Shown: positions 8,436-16,627 of the stretch, one piece after another | Layout: each line of letters starts with the position of its first letter | Position numbering within the stretch: the first letter of the stretch is position 1 | Made by a program: the position numbers and the translations under genes | Assembly (NCBI RefSeq): GCF_014697575.1 | Contig: NZ_JACJSC010000003.1 | Coordinates: 186,001-250,000, forward strand | Source: Planktothrix sp. FACHB-1365 | Lineage (GTDB): Bacteria > Cyanobacteriota > Cyanobacteriia > Cyanobacteriales > Microcoleaceae | DNA: 64,000 nt | Direction: 5' to 3' | Notes under the pieces: model-generated | Seen by the model: the letters and a program-made list of their open reading frames with translations, nothing else | What the model was told of the DNA's origin: nothing | The model's database searches: none

Positions 8436-10679
8436 TTAAACAGGACTAACTGAGCGTTCCTGCATCAATTTTTCCACATCTTCTAAGGGAGTTTGTAATA
8501 ATAAAACATCCCCCTCTTTTAACTTAAAGGGTTTATTGACCGATTTATAAAGGTTTCCTTGTCGTCTAATGGCAATAATTCCGGTTGAATTATTCGTTAA
8601 TTCTTCAGGTGTTAACGATAAACCGACTAAAGGAGAAGTTTCCTCTAAAGGAACCCAACGAATAGTTTCTCGACTTAACCATGATGCTTGACCCATTAAG
8701 GTTTTAAATAGATCAATTTCATCCTTTGAACCGACGGCTAAAACTCGATCATTGACTTGAAATTCAGTATCCGGTGTTGGATAATTTAACCTTTCGTTTT
8801 CCCGTTCAATTTCCATAATTGTTACCCCAGTGAGATGACGAATATTGGCTTTAGCTAAGGTTAATCCCACTAAAGGAGAATCGGGGTGAATTCCGACCCA
8901 ATTTGTGTTTAAATTTTCTGTTGCTTCCTGTAATGCTCGTAATTCTAAATTCGTGATTTTTTCGGGGAGAACACTACGATAACGTCCGGTACGAATTGAC
9001 CGAATGACTGATTGAATAATATCTGTATCTTTTCCTAATACAGCTAATACATTAGCCCCAATTTCTAAGGCGGCTTCAAATTCCGGTTGTACGACTTCCC
9101 ACGCTCCTAATTGAGTTAAAATTTCAACTTCCATATTTTCATGGGCGCGAACCACAATTTTTAAATCGGGGGCGAGAGATAACGCCCGTTGTAATAAAAT
9201 TCGGGTACTGGCGGGGTCAGGAAGGGCGACAGCTAAAGCTTTAGCCCGTTCTAAATGAACTTTTTCTAAGACTAAATCGGAGTCAGCATCACCAAAAATA
9301 TAGGGGATTTGTTGTAGTCTTAATTTTTGAATTGCAGCTTCACTATTTTCAATCACTAACACCGTTTGTCCTTGATTTCTTAACATATTAACTAACACCT
9401 GTCCTACCCGTCCATAACCTGCAACCACGACATGATTTTGTAAAGTTTCGGGAAGGGCGATGGCTTTCACATCTCGAAATTTCTTTAAAAAATTGCTAAT
9501 TCTGGGTAACGCTGCAATTTGATCTGCTAATTGAGGCGCGGCTTTTAATAATACCGGAGTTAAGACTAATGTAATTGCTGTTGTTCCTATAATTAATAAA
9601 TATTTTTTCTCTCCTAATATTCCTAAATCTAAGCCTTCTTGAGCTAAAACAAAGGAAAATTCTCCGATTTGGTTTAATCCTAAACTGGCAATAATTGCGG
9701 TTTTAAAGGAATAGCCAAATCCTAAAATAATCGGAGCTACAATTAAGGCTTTTCCTAACATGACAATTAAAACTAACGAAATAATCAATCCAAAATTATC
9801 TAAAATTACTAATGGTTCAATTAACATTCCTATCGAGATAAAAAATAGACTGGCAAAGGTATCTCGCAAGGGCAAAACTTTCGCTAATGCTTGATCAGAA
9901 TAGTCAACTTCAGCAATCATTAATCCGGCAATAAACGCCCCCATTTCAATCGATAATCCTAAAGCATCGGTGAGTAATGCCACCCCTAAACATAAAGCAA
10001 TTACCGATAATAAAAATAACTCTGAACTTTCCGTTGCGGCAATGGTTTTGATTAACGGCGGTACTAACCAAATTCCAGCAAAAATAGCAAAAGCAATAAA
10101 AATAACCCCTTTTAATCCTGCTTGTAATAGGGCTATTCCTAACGCCGATCCCGGTTGACTTAAGGCGGGAAGAATTGCTAACATTAATCCTAATGCCAAG
10201 TCTTGAGCAATTAAAATTGCTAACATGACTTGACCATGAGTGGTATTGGTTTCTCCCCGTTCTGTTAACGTTTTAAGAACAACTGCGGTAGAGGATAAAG
10301 AGAGTAAAAACCCTAAAAATATGCCTTCGATGGGTGTCTTTGCCCATCCGAATATTAAGGAAATGAGTGCAATTGCAGCCGTTGTTAAACCAATTTGTAA
10401 TAAACTTCCTTTTAAGGCAATATCTTTAACTCGTTTCAGTTCAGCAATAGAAAATTCTACGCCTAGAGCAAATAACAAAAAAGCGACACCCACTTCAGCT
10501 AAAGACTGAATTTGAGGGACATCTTTAATTAACTTTAAACCAAAGGGCCCAATGATTAAACCGCTTAATAAATAACCTAACAGTACAGGTTGACGCAAAC
10601 GATTTGCTAAAAACCCTCCTACGGTCGCCGACCCCAAAGCCGTGACTAAATCTAATATAAATTTCGGTTCAGTTGCCAT
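8436..10679 (-). CDS. KefB/KefC-type cation:proton antiporter (CPA2) with TrkA-N and two RCK-C domains
   Basis: 747 residues. The first ~390 residues are about a dozen membrane segments of the Na+/H+ exchanger (CPA2) fold, beginning LVTALGSATVGGFLANRL and including LLSLSSTAVVLKTL and GAFIAGLMIAEVDY. A TrkA-N Rossmann domain follows (NHVVVAGYGRVGQVLVNML, glycine motif near residue 420), then two RCK_C domains (about 580-650 and 665-745, both with SPLVGL). This architecture is a ligand- or nucleotide-gated K+/H+ antiporter of the inner membrane, used in pH and ion balance. The ATG at 10679 directly abuts a TTATCAG tandem array and no Shine-Dalgarno sequence is visible. Confidence 0.9.
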   Translation of the reverse strand: MATEPKFILDLVTALGSATVGGFLANRLRQPVLLGYLLSGLIIGPFGLKLIKDVPQIQSLAEVGVAFLLFALGVEFSIAELKRVKDIALKGSLLQIGLTTAAIALISLIFGWAKTPIEGIFLGFLLSLSSTAVVLKTLTERGETNTTHGQVMLAILIAQDLALGLMLAILPALSQPGSALGIALLQAGLKGVIFIAFAIFAGIWLVPPLIKTIAATESSELFLLSVIALCLGVALLTDALGLSIEMGAFIAGLMIAEVDYSDQALAKVLPLRDTFASLFFISIGMLIEPLVILDNFGLIISLVLIVMLGKALIVAPIILGFGYSFKTAIIASLGLNQIGEFSFVLAQEGLDLGILGEKKYLLIIGTTAITLVLTPVLLKAAPQLADQIAALPRISNFLKKFRDVKAIALPETLQNHVVVAGYGRVGQVLVNMLRNQGQTVLVIENSEAAIQKLRLQQIPYIFGDADSDLVLEKVHLERAKALAVALPDPASTRILLQRALSLAPDLKIVVRAHENMEVEILTQLGAWEVVQPEFEAALEIGANVLAVLGKDTDIIQSVIRSIRTGRYRSVLPEKITNLELRALQEATENLNTNWVGIHPDSPLVGLTLAKANIRHLTGVTIMEIERENERLNYPTPDTEFQVNDRVLAVGSKDEIDLFKTLMGQASWLSRETIRWVPLEETSPLVGLSLTPEELTNNSTGIIAIRRQGNLYKSVNKPFKLKEGDVLLLQTPLEDVEKLMQERSVSPV

Positions 10680-10682
10680 AAG

Positions 10683-10743
10683 CAGTTATCAGTTATCAGT
10701 TATCAGTTATCAGTTATCAGTTATCAATTATCAGTTATCAGTG
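10683..10743. repeat. TTATCAG heptamer tandem array (STRR)
   Basis: About eight near-perfect copies of the 7-bp unit lie immediately upstream of the antiporter start codon. One copy is TTATCAA. This is a short tandemly repeated repetitive sequence of the kind known in cyanobacteria. A second, degenerate stretch on the opposite side of the spacer (10802-10833, units such as CTGATTA) runs up to the stop codon of the PP2C gene. Confidence 0.9.
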
Positions 10744-10830
10744 AAAGAAATAAAATCAAGATTTTGTTGATAAAAAGTAACTGTAAACAGCCTCTTGACT
10801 GTTTACTGATTACTGATAACTGATTACTGA

Positions 10831-13044
10831 TTACGGTGCTAATGTACACTGTCCCTTCTGTTTTGTACTGGGGGTAAAGTTAGGAATCAAATGGTTATTC
10901 ACGTCTTGTTCCTTTAACCAGCCCACATCTCCCACTTTTAGGGGAGGAGCAGTTGTTGTATCCAGAGGTTCCCCAGGGTTAGGGGGTATAACCGTTGAAT
11001 CAAGTTCAGGGGAGTTCCCATTCAAAGGCTGTCCATCTGTAGGATTAGGAAGGGAACAAATTTTGACTTCTATCCAAATTCCGGCTTCAGGAGTAGATTG
11101 TTTTTGTTGAACCTGAAAGACTGTTCCCGGTGGTACATTTCCTTTGAGAGCCGGTTTCCCAAATTCTTGAAGGAGAATGATCGGGGTTGAATTGGCTGTA
11201 GGAGTTCCCAGTTGAATAAAAGATTGTAATTTTAAGGTACTAATCGGAGCCGGTAAGGGAGGGGGTGTTGGAGAAGGAGAAGGGGTGCTAGTAGGGGGCG
11301 GTGGGGTAGTTTGTTGGGCTTCGGGGTCATTGGGGTTAAACAAACCTAACCCATACAGCAAAGCGCCTAAAATTCCCAATAAAATAGCAATTCCCAAGGA
11401 TAGGAACCAGACCCTAGACATCGCAGGTTTTGTCTGTCGAGCGCGGGCAATTTCTGTTTCCATCGATGAATCATCCGCATCATTGGTATCAGAAGAATCA
11501 TCACCCAACCCATCGTTTAAAGGAACCACAGGCGCCACAGACACTTCCTTTAAAGATTCGTTATCATCCTTGGGAACAATTTCAATAAATAATAAAGCAA
11601 TCGTGACATTATCATGGCCGTTTTGAGTATTAGCAATTTCAATTAGGCGATCGCGAATTGTCCCTAAATCGGCTTCTCGATGCAAAATCGGTAAAATTTC
11701 CGTTTCCCAATATTGTTCAACCCGATCGCGATCGCTTAACCCATCAGAACATAATAAAAATACACAATCTTCATCTAAGGGAAAACGTTGTACCGTGGGA
11801 TGTAGCGTTACCGATGAGGTAATCCCTAACGCTTGAATTAACGCCCCAGAAGCGCCTTGTTGGAGAGCATCTCGATAGAGGGCACAACCTAAACGCACCT
11901 GTCGAGAAGCCACATCATCATCCACCGTCACTTGATGACAACCACTAGAACTCACCCAATAGGCACGACTATCCCCTAAATGGGTTAAATAAATTTCATG
12001 AACATGAGCCAGCGCCATCACCAGCGTGGTTCCCATGCGTTCGCGACCCTGACGGTTTTCATCATCATTGCGTTGACAAATTACATCATTAGCAATACAA
12101 GTGGCTCGTTTTAATTTAGGAACTAAAGATAAAGGATCCCAATTGGCTTGATGCAGGGGCATTTGTTCCACCTGTTGACGTAAAACATCAATTGCCATGG
12201 AAGAAGCGACTTCTCCGCCATCCTGTCCGCCAATGCCATCACAAACAACAGCCAAGGCAGGTTCCGTTAAGGGGACTCGGATGGGGGTTTGTGCACTGGG
12301 ATAACAAGCATCTTCATTGTGAGAACGAGTCGGGCCTGCATCTGTTCCAGTCGCAATTTCAATCCGCCGATGATACCCTCGTCCACAGATCGAGAGAGCT
12401 TGATCCAATTGCTGGATCAATTGAGTTGAGGTGCGTAACTCTCCCGTAAGCATTTGATGGGTGAGTTGTTGGAGGAATTTTTGAATCCGGGGGTGTGCCG
12501 TCGGAACCCACTGTTGCCAAAAATAACCCAACTGCGTTAGAGAAATATTGTGTCCATCTAAGTTTAATTGCAATAGCCGGACAAAAGGCCCCTGAACCCG
12601 CAGTAAATCAGCCTCTAGCAAACTCGAAGCGACAGCTTGACGGCTAAACGGTTGCCAGAGTTGAGCCATTTGCCACAACCAATTGAGTTGACGCATAGCA
12701 CTCGCATCCGGCCACAAAGCCGTTAACGTTGGCATTAAAGTCTCCCCATGGGGTGCAATTGGCCCTTTTTCTAACAGGATGATGGATTTATTCTTGGCCC
12801 CTTTCGGGGGCGAAATAATTCCATATACCTGCGGAATGTGCAACCGATAGGAAAATAATTTCAGATAGGGGGCAATTTGATCAGAAATCTCGCTTGGTAT
12901 TTCCGGCAGCAGTTCGGGTCGAGTATCAACCACAATTTTGCTGCTTTTGAGGAGGTAGCGCTCGGCGATCAGCGTTCCCGAAGGTACTGCTTCGATCCCT
13001 TCACCTACAGCCCACAGATAGTGTTTTGCCACAGCATTTTGCAT
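10831..13044 (-). CDS. PP2C-type protein serine/threonine phosphatase with membrane anchor and C-terminal SH3-like tail
   Basis: 737 residues. Residues ~1-220 are a cyanobacterial N-terminal region of unknown function. The PP2C catalytic domain (~230-490) shows TDAGPTRSHNEDAC, VVCDGIGGQDGGEVAS, LTHLGDSRAYWV, LCSDGLSDR and GHDNVTIALL, with the metal-binding aspartates in place. A single transmembrane helix (VWFLSLGIAILLGILGALLY) near residue 560 is followed by a proline-rich linker and a C-terminal region with GTVFQVQQ and VGWLKEQDV that could be an SH3-like domain. It probably reverses Ser/Thr phosphorylation at the membrane. The stop codon lies at the edge of a heptamer-like repeat. Confidence 0.88.
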   Translation of the reverse strand: MQNAVAKHYLWAVGEGIEAVPSGTLIAERYLLKSSKIVVDTRPELLPEIPSEISDQIAPYLKLFSYRLHIPQVYGIISPPKGAKNKSIILLEKGPIAPHGETLMPTLTALWPDASAMRQLNWLWQMAQLWQPFSRQAVASSLLEADLLRVQGPFVRLLQLNLDGHNISLTQLGYFWQQWVPTAHPRIQKFLQQLTHQMLTGELRTSTQLIQQLDQALSICGRGYHRRIEIATGTDAGPTRSHNEDACYPSAQTPIRVPLTEPALAVVCDGIGGQDGGEVASSMAIDVLRQQVEQMPLHQANWDPLSLVPKLKRATCIANDVICQRNDDENRQGRERMGTTLVMALAHVHEIYLTHLGDSRAYWVSSSGCHQVTVDDDVASRQVRLGCALYRDALQQGASGALIQALGITSSVTLHPTVQRFPLDEDCVFLLCSDGLSDRDRVEQYWETEILPILHREADLGTIRDRLIEIANTQNGHDNVTIALLFIEIVPKDDNESLKEVSVAPVVPLNDGLGDDSSDTNDADDSSMETEIARARQTKPAMSRVWFLSLGIAILLGILGALLYGLGLFNPNDPEAQQTTPPPPTSTPSPSPTPPPLPAPISTLKLQSFIQLGTPTANSTPIILLQEFGKPALKGNVPPGTVFQVQQKQSTPEAGIWIEVKICSLPNPTDGQPLNGNSPELDSTVIPPNPGEPLDTTTAPPLKVGDVGWLKEQDVNNHLIPNFTPSTKQKGQCTLAP

Positions 13045-13361
13045 TTGGTTTCCTCACGCCTCTGTTGCCACTCAACGATCATCGTCTAAAATTGGGATGG
13101 TTTACCTCTAGGAGGTTAGCTTCGTAAAGACTCGCCTAACAGCGTGCCTTGACTCTGATCATGATGTTTCTACGCTACAACAGGATTGCGTTTCTTGTTA
13201 TAGATTATCTAACAGATCAGCGTTACTCTCTACCCCATCGGTACGAGGTGACAACAGAGAATCACAATAGATGTGCAGTAGATGCCCCATTCTAAAAAGT
13301 ACAATTCACTCTAAAAATTAGCACCGATTGGGAATTAACATCATTTAAGGCTACTCACCTC
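13045..13361. other. divergent intergenic region
   Basis: 317 bp between the PP2C gene (leftward) and a small unknown gene (rightward). It must hold both promoters. I see a weak TTGACT at about 13149 but no well-spaced -10, and no strong hairpin or RNA gene. Confidence 0.4.
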
Positions 13362-13661
13362 ATGAGTCATTCTCCCCCTAACCCGTCCAATGACCCTAAA
13401 TTCTTACCGTATTTGGAAATTAATGAACGGCTCACTGAATTGAAACAGTCTCACGGTCACTACTACCAAATGATTAATTTGGAGGTTTGGGCATTAATTG
13501 AAACGATGGATCAGTTTTTTCCCGGTGCTTGGAATCGATTCATGACCAACCGTCAATTGTCCATGAAACAATTTTTACAACGTCAGCGATCGCAAAAACA
13601 ATCTTCTGCATCCAATCAGAAACCCGATCTTTCGGATGTTGATCCTGATCATCCCGTTTAG
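13362..13661 (+). CDS. small conserved-looking hypothetical protein
   Basis: 99 residues, soluble, not recognised. The middle part (LEINERLTELKQSHGHYYQMINLEVWALIETMDQFFPGAWNRFM, in three consecutive segments) looks like a compact helical domain, followed by a basic, glutamine-rich tail (QFLQRQRSQKQ) and an acidic end. The ATG at 13362 follows a short AT-rich leader without a clear ribosome-binding site. Codon use matches its neighbours and it has a HIP1 site in frame (13587), so it looks like a resident gene. It is convergent with ndhM across a palindrome-bearing spacer. Confidence 0.65.
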   Translation: MSHSPPNPSNDPKFLPYLEINERLTELKQSHGHYYQMINLEVWALIETMDQFFPGAWNRFMTNRQLSMKQFLQRQRSQKQSSASNQKPDLSDVDPDHPV

Positions 13662-13698
13662 TATTGACTGTTGGCGAGCCAGATTTAACAGCCAAGAC

Positions 13699-13726
13699 TT
13701 AACAGGCAAGATGCCTGTTCCACAGC
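13699..13726. repeat. palindromic repeat (AACAGGCA-AGA-TGCCTGTT), identical to a copy inside the CHAT-FHA gene
   Basis: An 8-bp perfect stem with a 3-nt loop lies in the 65-bp spacer between two convergent genes. All 28 bases match, in reverse complement, positions 31388-31415 inside a coding region. Here it could act as a bidirectional terminator. Confidence 0.85.
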
Positions 13727-14059
13727 TTAACTACTGACTCTCGGTAATCCCATACTATAGTTCACGGCACGGGAGTTGAGATTATAGCTAATTTCACCCG
13801 CTTGGATCAGCGATCGCACCAAATGTTCTAAATCTGATCCAATCCGACGTAAATTATACTCCGTGAGGTCTTCGCCATTAAAGACTTCGACTAACTCGTC
13901 AAATTTCCGATAGACCTGTTGCAAAGCTTGATCATTCCAGTTAAATTCATTGTCGGGATCAACATCCAAGGTGAGGACTTGTTCGCTGTCCACTAACTCT
14001 TCATTTTGAATTTCCGCCGTATAAATATGGATATGGCGAGTGGTCGATTTCAACAGCAT
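13727..14059 (-). CDS. ndhM: NAD(P)H-quinone oxidoreductase subunit M
   Basis: 110 residues, the usual length of cyanobacterial NdhM. Family landmarks include the opening MLLKSTTRHIHIYTAE, LTLDVDPDNEFNWND, VYRKFDELVE, YNLRRIGSDLEHLVRSL and the end NLNSRAVNYSMGLP. NdhM is an oxygenic-photosynthesis-specific subunit of the thylakoid NDH-1 complex, which serves respiration and cyclic electron flow around photosystem I. It is divergent from the following gene with 65 bp between the starts. NdhH of the same complex is encoded at 62662-63846, with no obvious operon link. Confidence 0.95.
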   Translation of the reverse strand: MLLKSTTRHIHIYTAEIQNEELVDSEQVLTLDVDPDNEFNWNDQALQQVYRKFDELVEVFNGEDLTEYNLRRIGSDLEHLVRSLIQAGEISYNLNSRAVNYSMGLPRVSS

Positions 14060-14124
14060 AAGCGGTTTAACTGAATAGTTTTTATCTGGATTGTTTATTT
14101 ATTTTGACATTACTTTAGGAAATC

Positions 14125-14919
14125 ATGAGTAATTTTTGGAATCAAATTTTAAACTTTGCCACAACAACGGCTAACGATGTTGGACAACAGTTAATCCTCG
14201 ATTTTGGCACAGTCCAAGCGGATGAAAAAGCCGATGGCAGTTTAGTTACCCGGTCTGACCAATGGGCCGATCTTGAAATTCGCACCCGTATCGCCACCAC
14301 ATTTCCTGAACATGGGGTGCTCAGTGAAGAAGCGGAACATATTTTTCCGAATACAGACTGGTGTTGGATTATTGATCCTTTAGATGGGACAACGAATTTC
14401 GCCAGAGGAATTCCCATTTGGGGGATTTCTTTAGGATTACTGTATCAAGGAAATCCGGTTTTTGGTTTGATTCATTTACCTCCTTTACAGCAAACCTTTC
14501 ACGGGTTTTGGTTCGGTTCATCGGGTTTAACGGGTTCAGAAGGAGCGTTTTTAAACGGTCAGCCCATTCACGCCAGTTCCGATGTGTTAAGTTCTAATCA
14601 CTTTTTTAACCTCTGTTCTCGAAGTATTGCGATCGCTCCCCAAATTCCGTGTAAAATTCGGATGTTAGGCATGGCGGCTTATAATTTCCTCACCGTCGCC
14701 GTCGGTGCAACTTTAGGAGGCGTTGAAGCCACTCCTAAAATTTGGGATATCGCCGGAAGTTGGGTAATTGTTAAAGCGGCGGGTGCGGTTTGGTGTTCCC
14801 TCTCTCCCGAACCCTTCCCCTTAGAAATAGGTCGAGATTATGGAACTCAATCCTATCCTACATTAGTTGTGAGTCAACCCGAATTATTATCAGTTTTTGA
14901 ACCCTTTATTAAAACATAA
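14125..14919 (+). CDS. inositol monophosphatase family protein
   Basis: 264 residues. The metal-dependent phosphatase motifs are SEEAEH (metal-binding Glu), WIIDPLDGTTNFARGIP (the classic DPLDGTTN) and, near the C-terminus, WDIAGSWVIVKAAGA (the WDxAxG-like motif). Substrates in this family include inositol phosphates and related sugar phosphates, so the exact reaction cannot be fixed. The ATG at 14125 has AGGA seven bases upstream. A strong 26-bp palindrome follows the stop by 6 bp and probably ends transcription. Confidence 0.88.
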   Translation: MSNFWNQILNFATTTANDVGQQLILDFGTVQADEKADGSLVTRSDQWADLEIRTRIATTFPEHGVLSEEAEHIFPNTDWCWIIDPLDGTTNFARGIPIWGISLGLLYQGNPVFGLIHLPPLQQTFHGFWFGSSGLTGSEGAFLNGQPIHASSDVLSSNHFFNLCSRSIAIAPQIPCKIRMLGMAAYNFLTVAVGATLGGVEATPKIWDIAGSWVIVKAAGAVWCSLSPEPFPLEIGRDYGTQSYPTLVVSQPELLSVFEPFIKT

Positions 14920-14925
14920 AAGTAG

Positions 14926-14951
14926 GGTGCGTAAGCGATCGCTTACGCACC
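14926..14951. repeat. 26-bp perfect palindrome centred on HIP1 (GTAGGGTG family)
   Basis: The arms GGTGCGTAAGCGA and TCGCTTACGCACC are exact reverse complements, and the centre is GCGATCGC. It is preceded by GTA as in the related copies at 18245 and 33957. It lies between the convergent phosphatase gene and the broken ptuB-like gene. Confidence 0.85.
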
Positions 14952-14981
14952 TTATAAACATTAGCAATAGATAATTTTTTA

Positions 14982-15316
14982 TTACAATTCAATCCCAAAA
15001 TAAGCTCTCAAAGAGTACAAAATAGCAACACAAAAAGGTTGATAACGTTCCTTTTCGTCTAATTGACTATAAAAGTTAGCCAGTTTTTGAGCTTCCTCTT
15101 CAGTAAGACCTTCTCCTATACCTAATATCTCAATTGCTTCACTTCGCATTCTTTTTAGATCATAGTGATTCAGGTTAAGAATATCAATTGTTTCTTTACT
15201 AATCTCTTTTCTGGATTTTGAAAACTCTCATAACCACAGTTGACACCAATGGACTTTTGTTGTTGTTTCCAATCTTTGAAATTTTGCGGTTCTTCCTGTT
15301 TTTGAATATATTTCAT
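14982..15316 (-). pseudogene. broken PtuB-like HNH nuclease partner of the adjacent ATPase
   Basis: An ATG at 15316 overlaps the ATPase stop (ATGA) and opens a frame reading MKYIQKQEEPQNFKDWK, which is how small PtuB/retron-type HNH proteins start. This frame stops after about 50 residues. A second frame, open after a TGA just upstream of the shift, continues SKSRKEISKETIDILNLN, HYDLKRMRSEAIEILG and ends RAYFGIEL at a TAA (14982-14984), which matches the C-terminal end of that family. The middle, which should carry the HNH zinc/catalytic motif, is missing. The gene therefore looks internally deleted and frameshifted. The family assignment is from memory of the motifs. Confidence 0.7.
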
Positions 15317-16560
15317 GAATTGAGAATTTCTTTCCGTCGAATTAAGCCATCAGCCCTGACAAATTTAGGATCTTCTTCTCCTAATTTATCTCGCAGTTGT
15401 TGAAGTGATCTTTTGGCATCTTCCAATCTATCCCCATCAATCAGGCGAAATAGTTCCAGAAAATCTTCTTGAATCTCAACGGGACGTTCTGAAGAATCCA
15501 TCAACGTTTCCAAAATTCGGTTACTATCTTTTCCATAGGATCTTAACCGTTTCACAATTATATCATTCGGTGTCACACACAATAAATGAACCCAGTCAAC
15601 ATGACTGATTACTAAAGGTGAATGTGTGGAAACAATAAACTGACAATTTGGGAAGGTTTGGGTTAAAGCTGGAATAATATTTTGTTGCCATTTTGGGTGA
15701 AGATGAAGCTCTATTTCATCAATAAGAATCACTCCTTTTCCCTGTAAAGGTTCTGATAAATTAGGATTAGCGATCGCTAATCGTCTTGCTAAATCACTAA
15801 CCAAAGCTAATAAACATTTTTCCCCATCAGAAAGTTGATTAATAATTAATTCTTCACCCTGTTTTTGTAAAGTCATGCGTAAGGGTGAACGCTGCACTCG
15901 TAAGTTAGAAAACCCATTCATAAAAACTTCATAAGCTTTTCTGACTGCTTCTAGTTGAGGATCTCTATAACTGGAATAATCATTAAGACGTCGTTCATTT
16001 TCCAAATCTTCCCGATCTCGAAACCATTCAAAAAAGCGTCTAAAATCAATTTGTCCTCCAGTTAATGCTTCTTCGTAGGCTTCAATTTGTGCAAAAGAAT
16101 GTTTATTTCTAATTCTTAAAGGAATATCAAGAACAGCCCGATTTGTCGGATAGTAGACAACAACAGGTAATGATAAATTTTCCCCCTCTACTGAACTGTG
16201 AATTTCATCAATAATTTGTTTTAGCTCTACAAATGAACTGCTAATATCTCTACTATATCCCTTCCTAACACCAACAACAGACCAATTAACATTCTGTGAA
16301 TTACAGAAATCCACAGTAATAATATTATGAGTTTGTCTCTGGTCATTTTTAATATCAGTTTCTTCAAAAGAACGTCCTGAACTTTGGGGGTTTTGAATTC
16401 GTGCTGTAAACCAGGATAGCAGAATGGATAAACATTCAAGAATACTCGACTTTCCAGAACCATTAGTCCCAATTAAAACAGTGGGTGAATCTGTTTCAAA
16501 ATCTAGGGTTAATTTGTTAATACCTCGAAAAGATTGGATTTTTAATTGTTTAATTTTCAT
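15313..16560 (-). CDS. AAA family ATPase, PtuA-like (Septu/retron-associated defence ATPase)
   Basis: 415 residues. It opens KIKQLKIQSFRGINKLTL and has Walker A GTNGSGKSS (31-39), an ABC-type signature INQLSDGEKCLLALVSDL (about 247), Walker B GVILIDEIELHLHP (about 284) and a switch histidine in STHSPLVIS. This is the SMC/RecF-like ATPase of the PtuA type. In Septu systems PtuA partners with the HNH nuclease PtuB to restrict phage. Here the partner gene, overlapping by 4 bp, is broken, so the system is probably inactive or the ATPase is orphaned. There is no reverse transcriptase nearby, which argues against a complete retron. Confidence 0.82.
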   Translation of the reverse strand: MKIKQLKIQSFRGINKLTLDFETDSPTVLIGTNGSGKSSILECLSILLSWFTARIQNPQSSGRSFEETDIKNDQRQTHNIITVDFCNSQNVNWSVVGVRKGYSRDISSSFVELKQIIDEIHSSVEGENLSLPVVVYYPTNRAVLDIPLRIRNKHSFAQIEAYEEALTGGQIDFRRFFEWFRDREDLENERRLNDYSSYRDPQLEAVRKAYEVFMNGFSNLRVQRSPLRMTLQKQGEELIINQLSDGEKCLLALVSDLARRLAIANPNLSEPLQGKGVILIDEIELHLHPKWQQNIIPALTQTFPNCQFIVSTHSPLVISHVDWVHLLCVTPNDIIVKRLRSYGKDSNRILETLMDSSERPVEIQEDFLELFRLIDGDRLEDAKRSLQQLRDKLGEEDPKFVRADGLIRRKEILNS

Positions 16561-16588
16561 AATCTATAAGTTTTTATTAATTCCATCC

Positions 16589-16623
16589 TAGAAACCAGGT
16601 TACTCAAAGAAACCTGGTTTCTA
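16589..16623. terminator. 13-bp stem hairpin (TAGAAACCAGGTT), likely terminator of get3
   Basis: TAGAAACCAGGTT and AACCTGGTTTCTA pair perfectly across a 9-nt loop. The hairpin lies between the start of the PtuA-like gene and the region upstream of it. The gene at 16628-17815 ends just to the right, and its leftward transcript would run into this stem. It belongs to an AGAAACC(C/A)GG repeat family seen also at 8304 and 54195. There is no strong T-run. Confidence 0.55.
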
Positions 16624-16627
16624 AAAT

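Noticed and set aside
10831-13044. A TerY-P-type phosphatase/kinase cassette with the 301-2421 gene
   Set aside because: The phosphatase gene is over 8 kb from the kinase-like gene, on the opposite strand and separated by unrelated genes, so an operon-level link is not supported.
14982-16560. Complete retron
   Set aside because: A PtuA-like ATPase and HNH remnant are present, but there is no reverse transcriptase or ncRNA candidate between get3 and the phosphatase gene.
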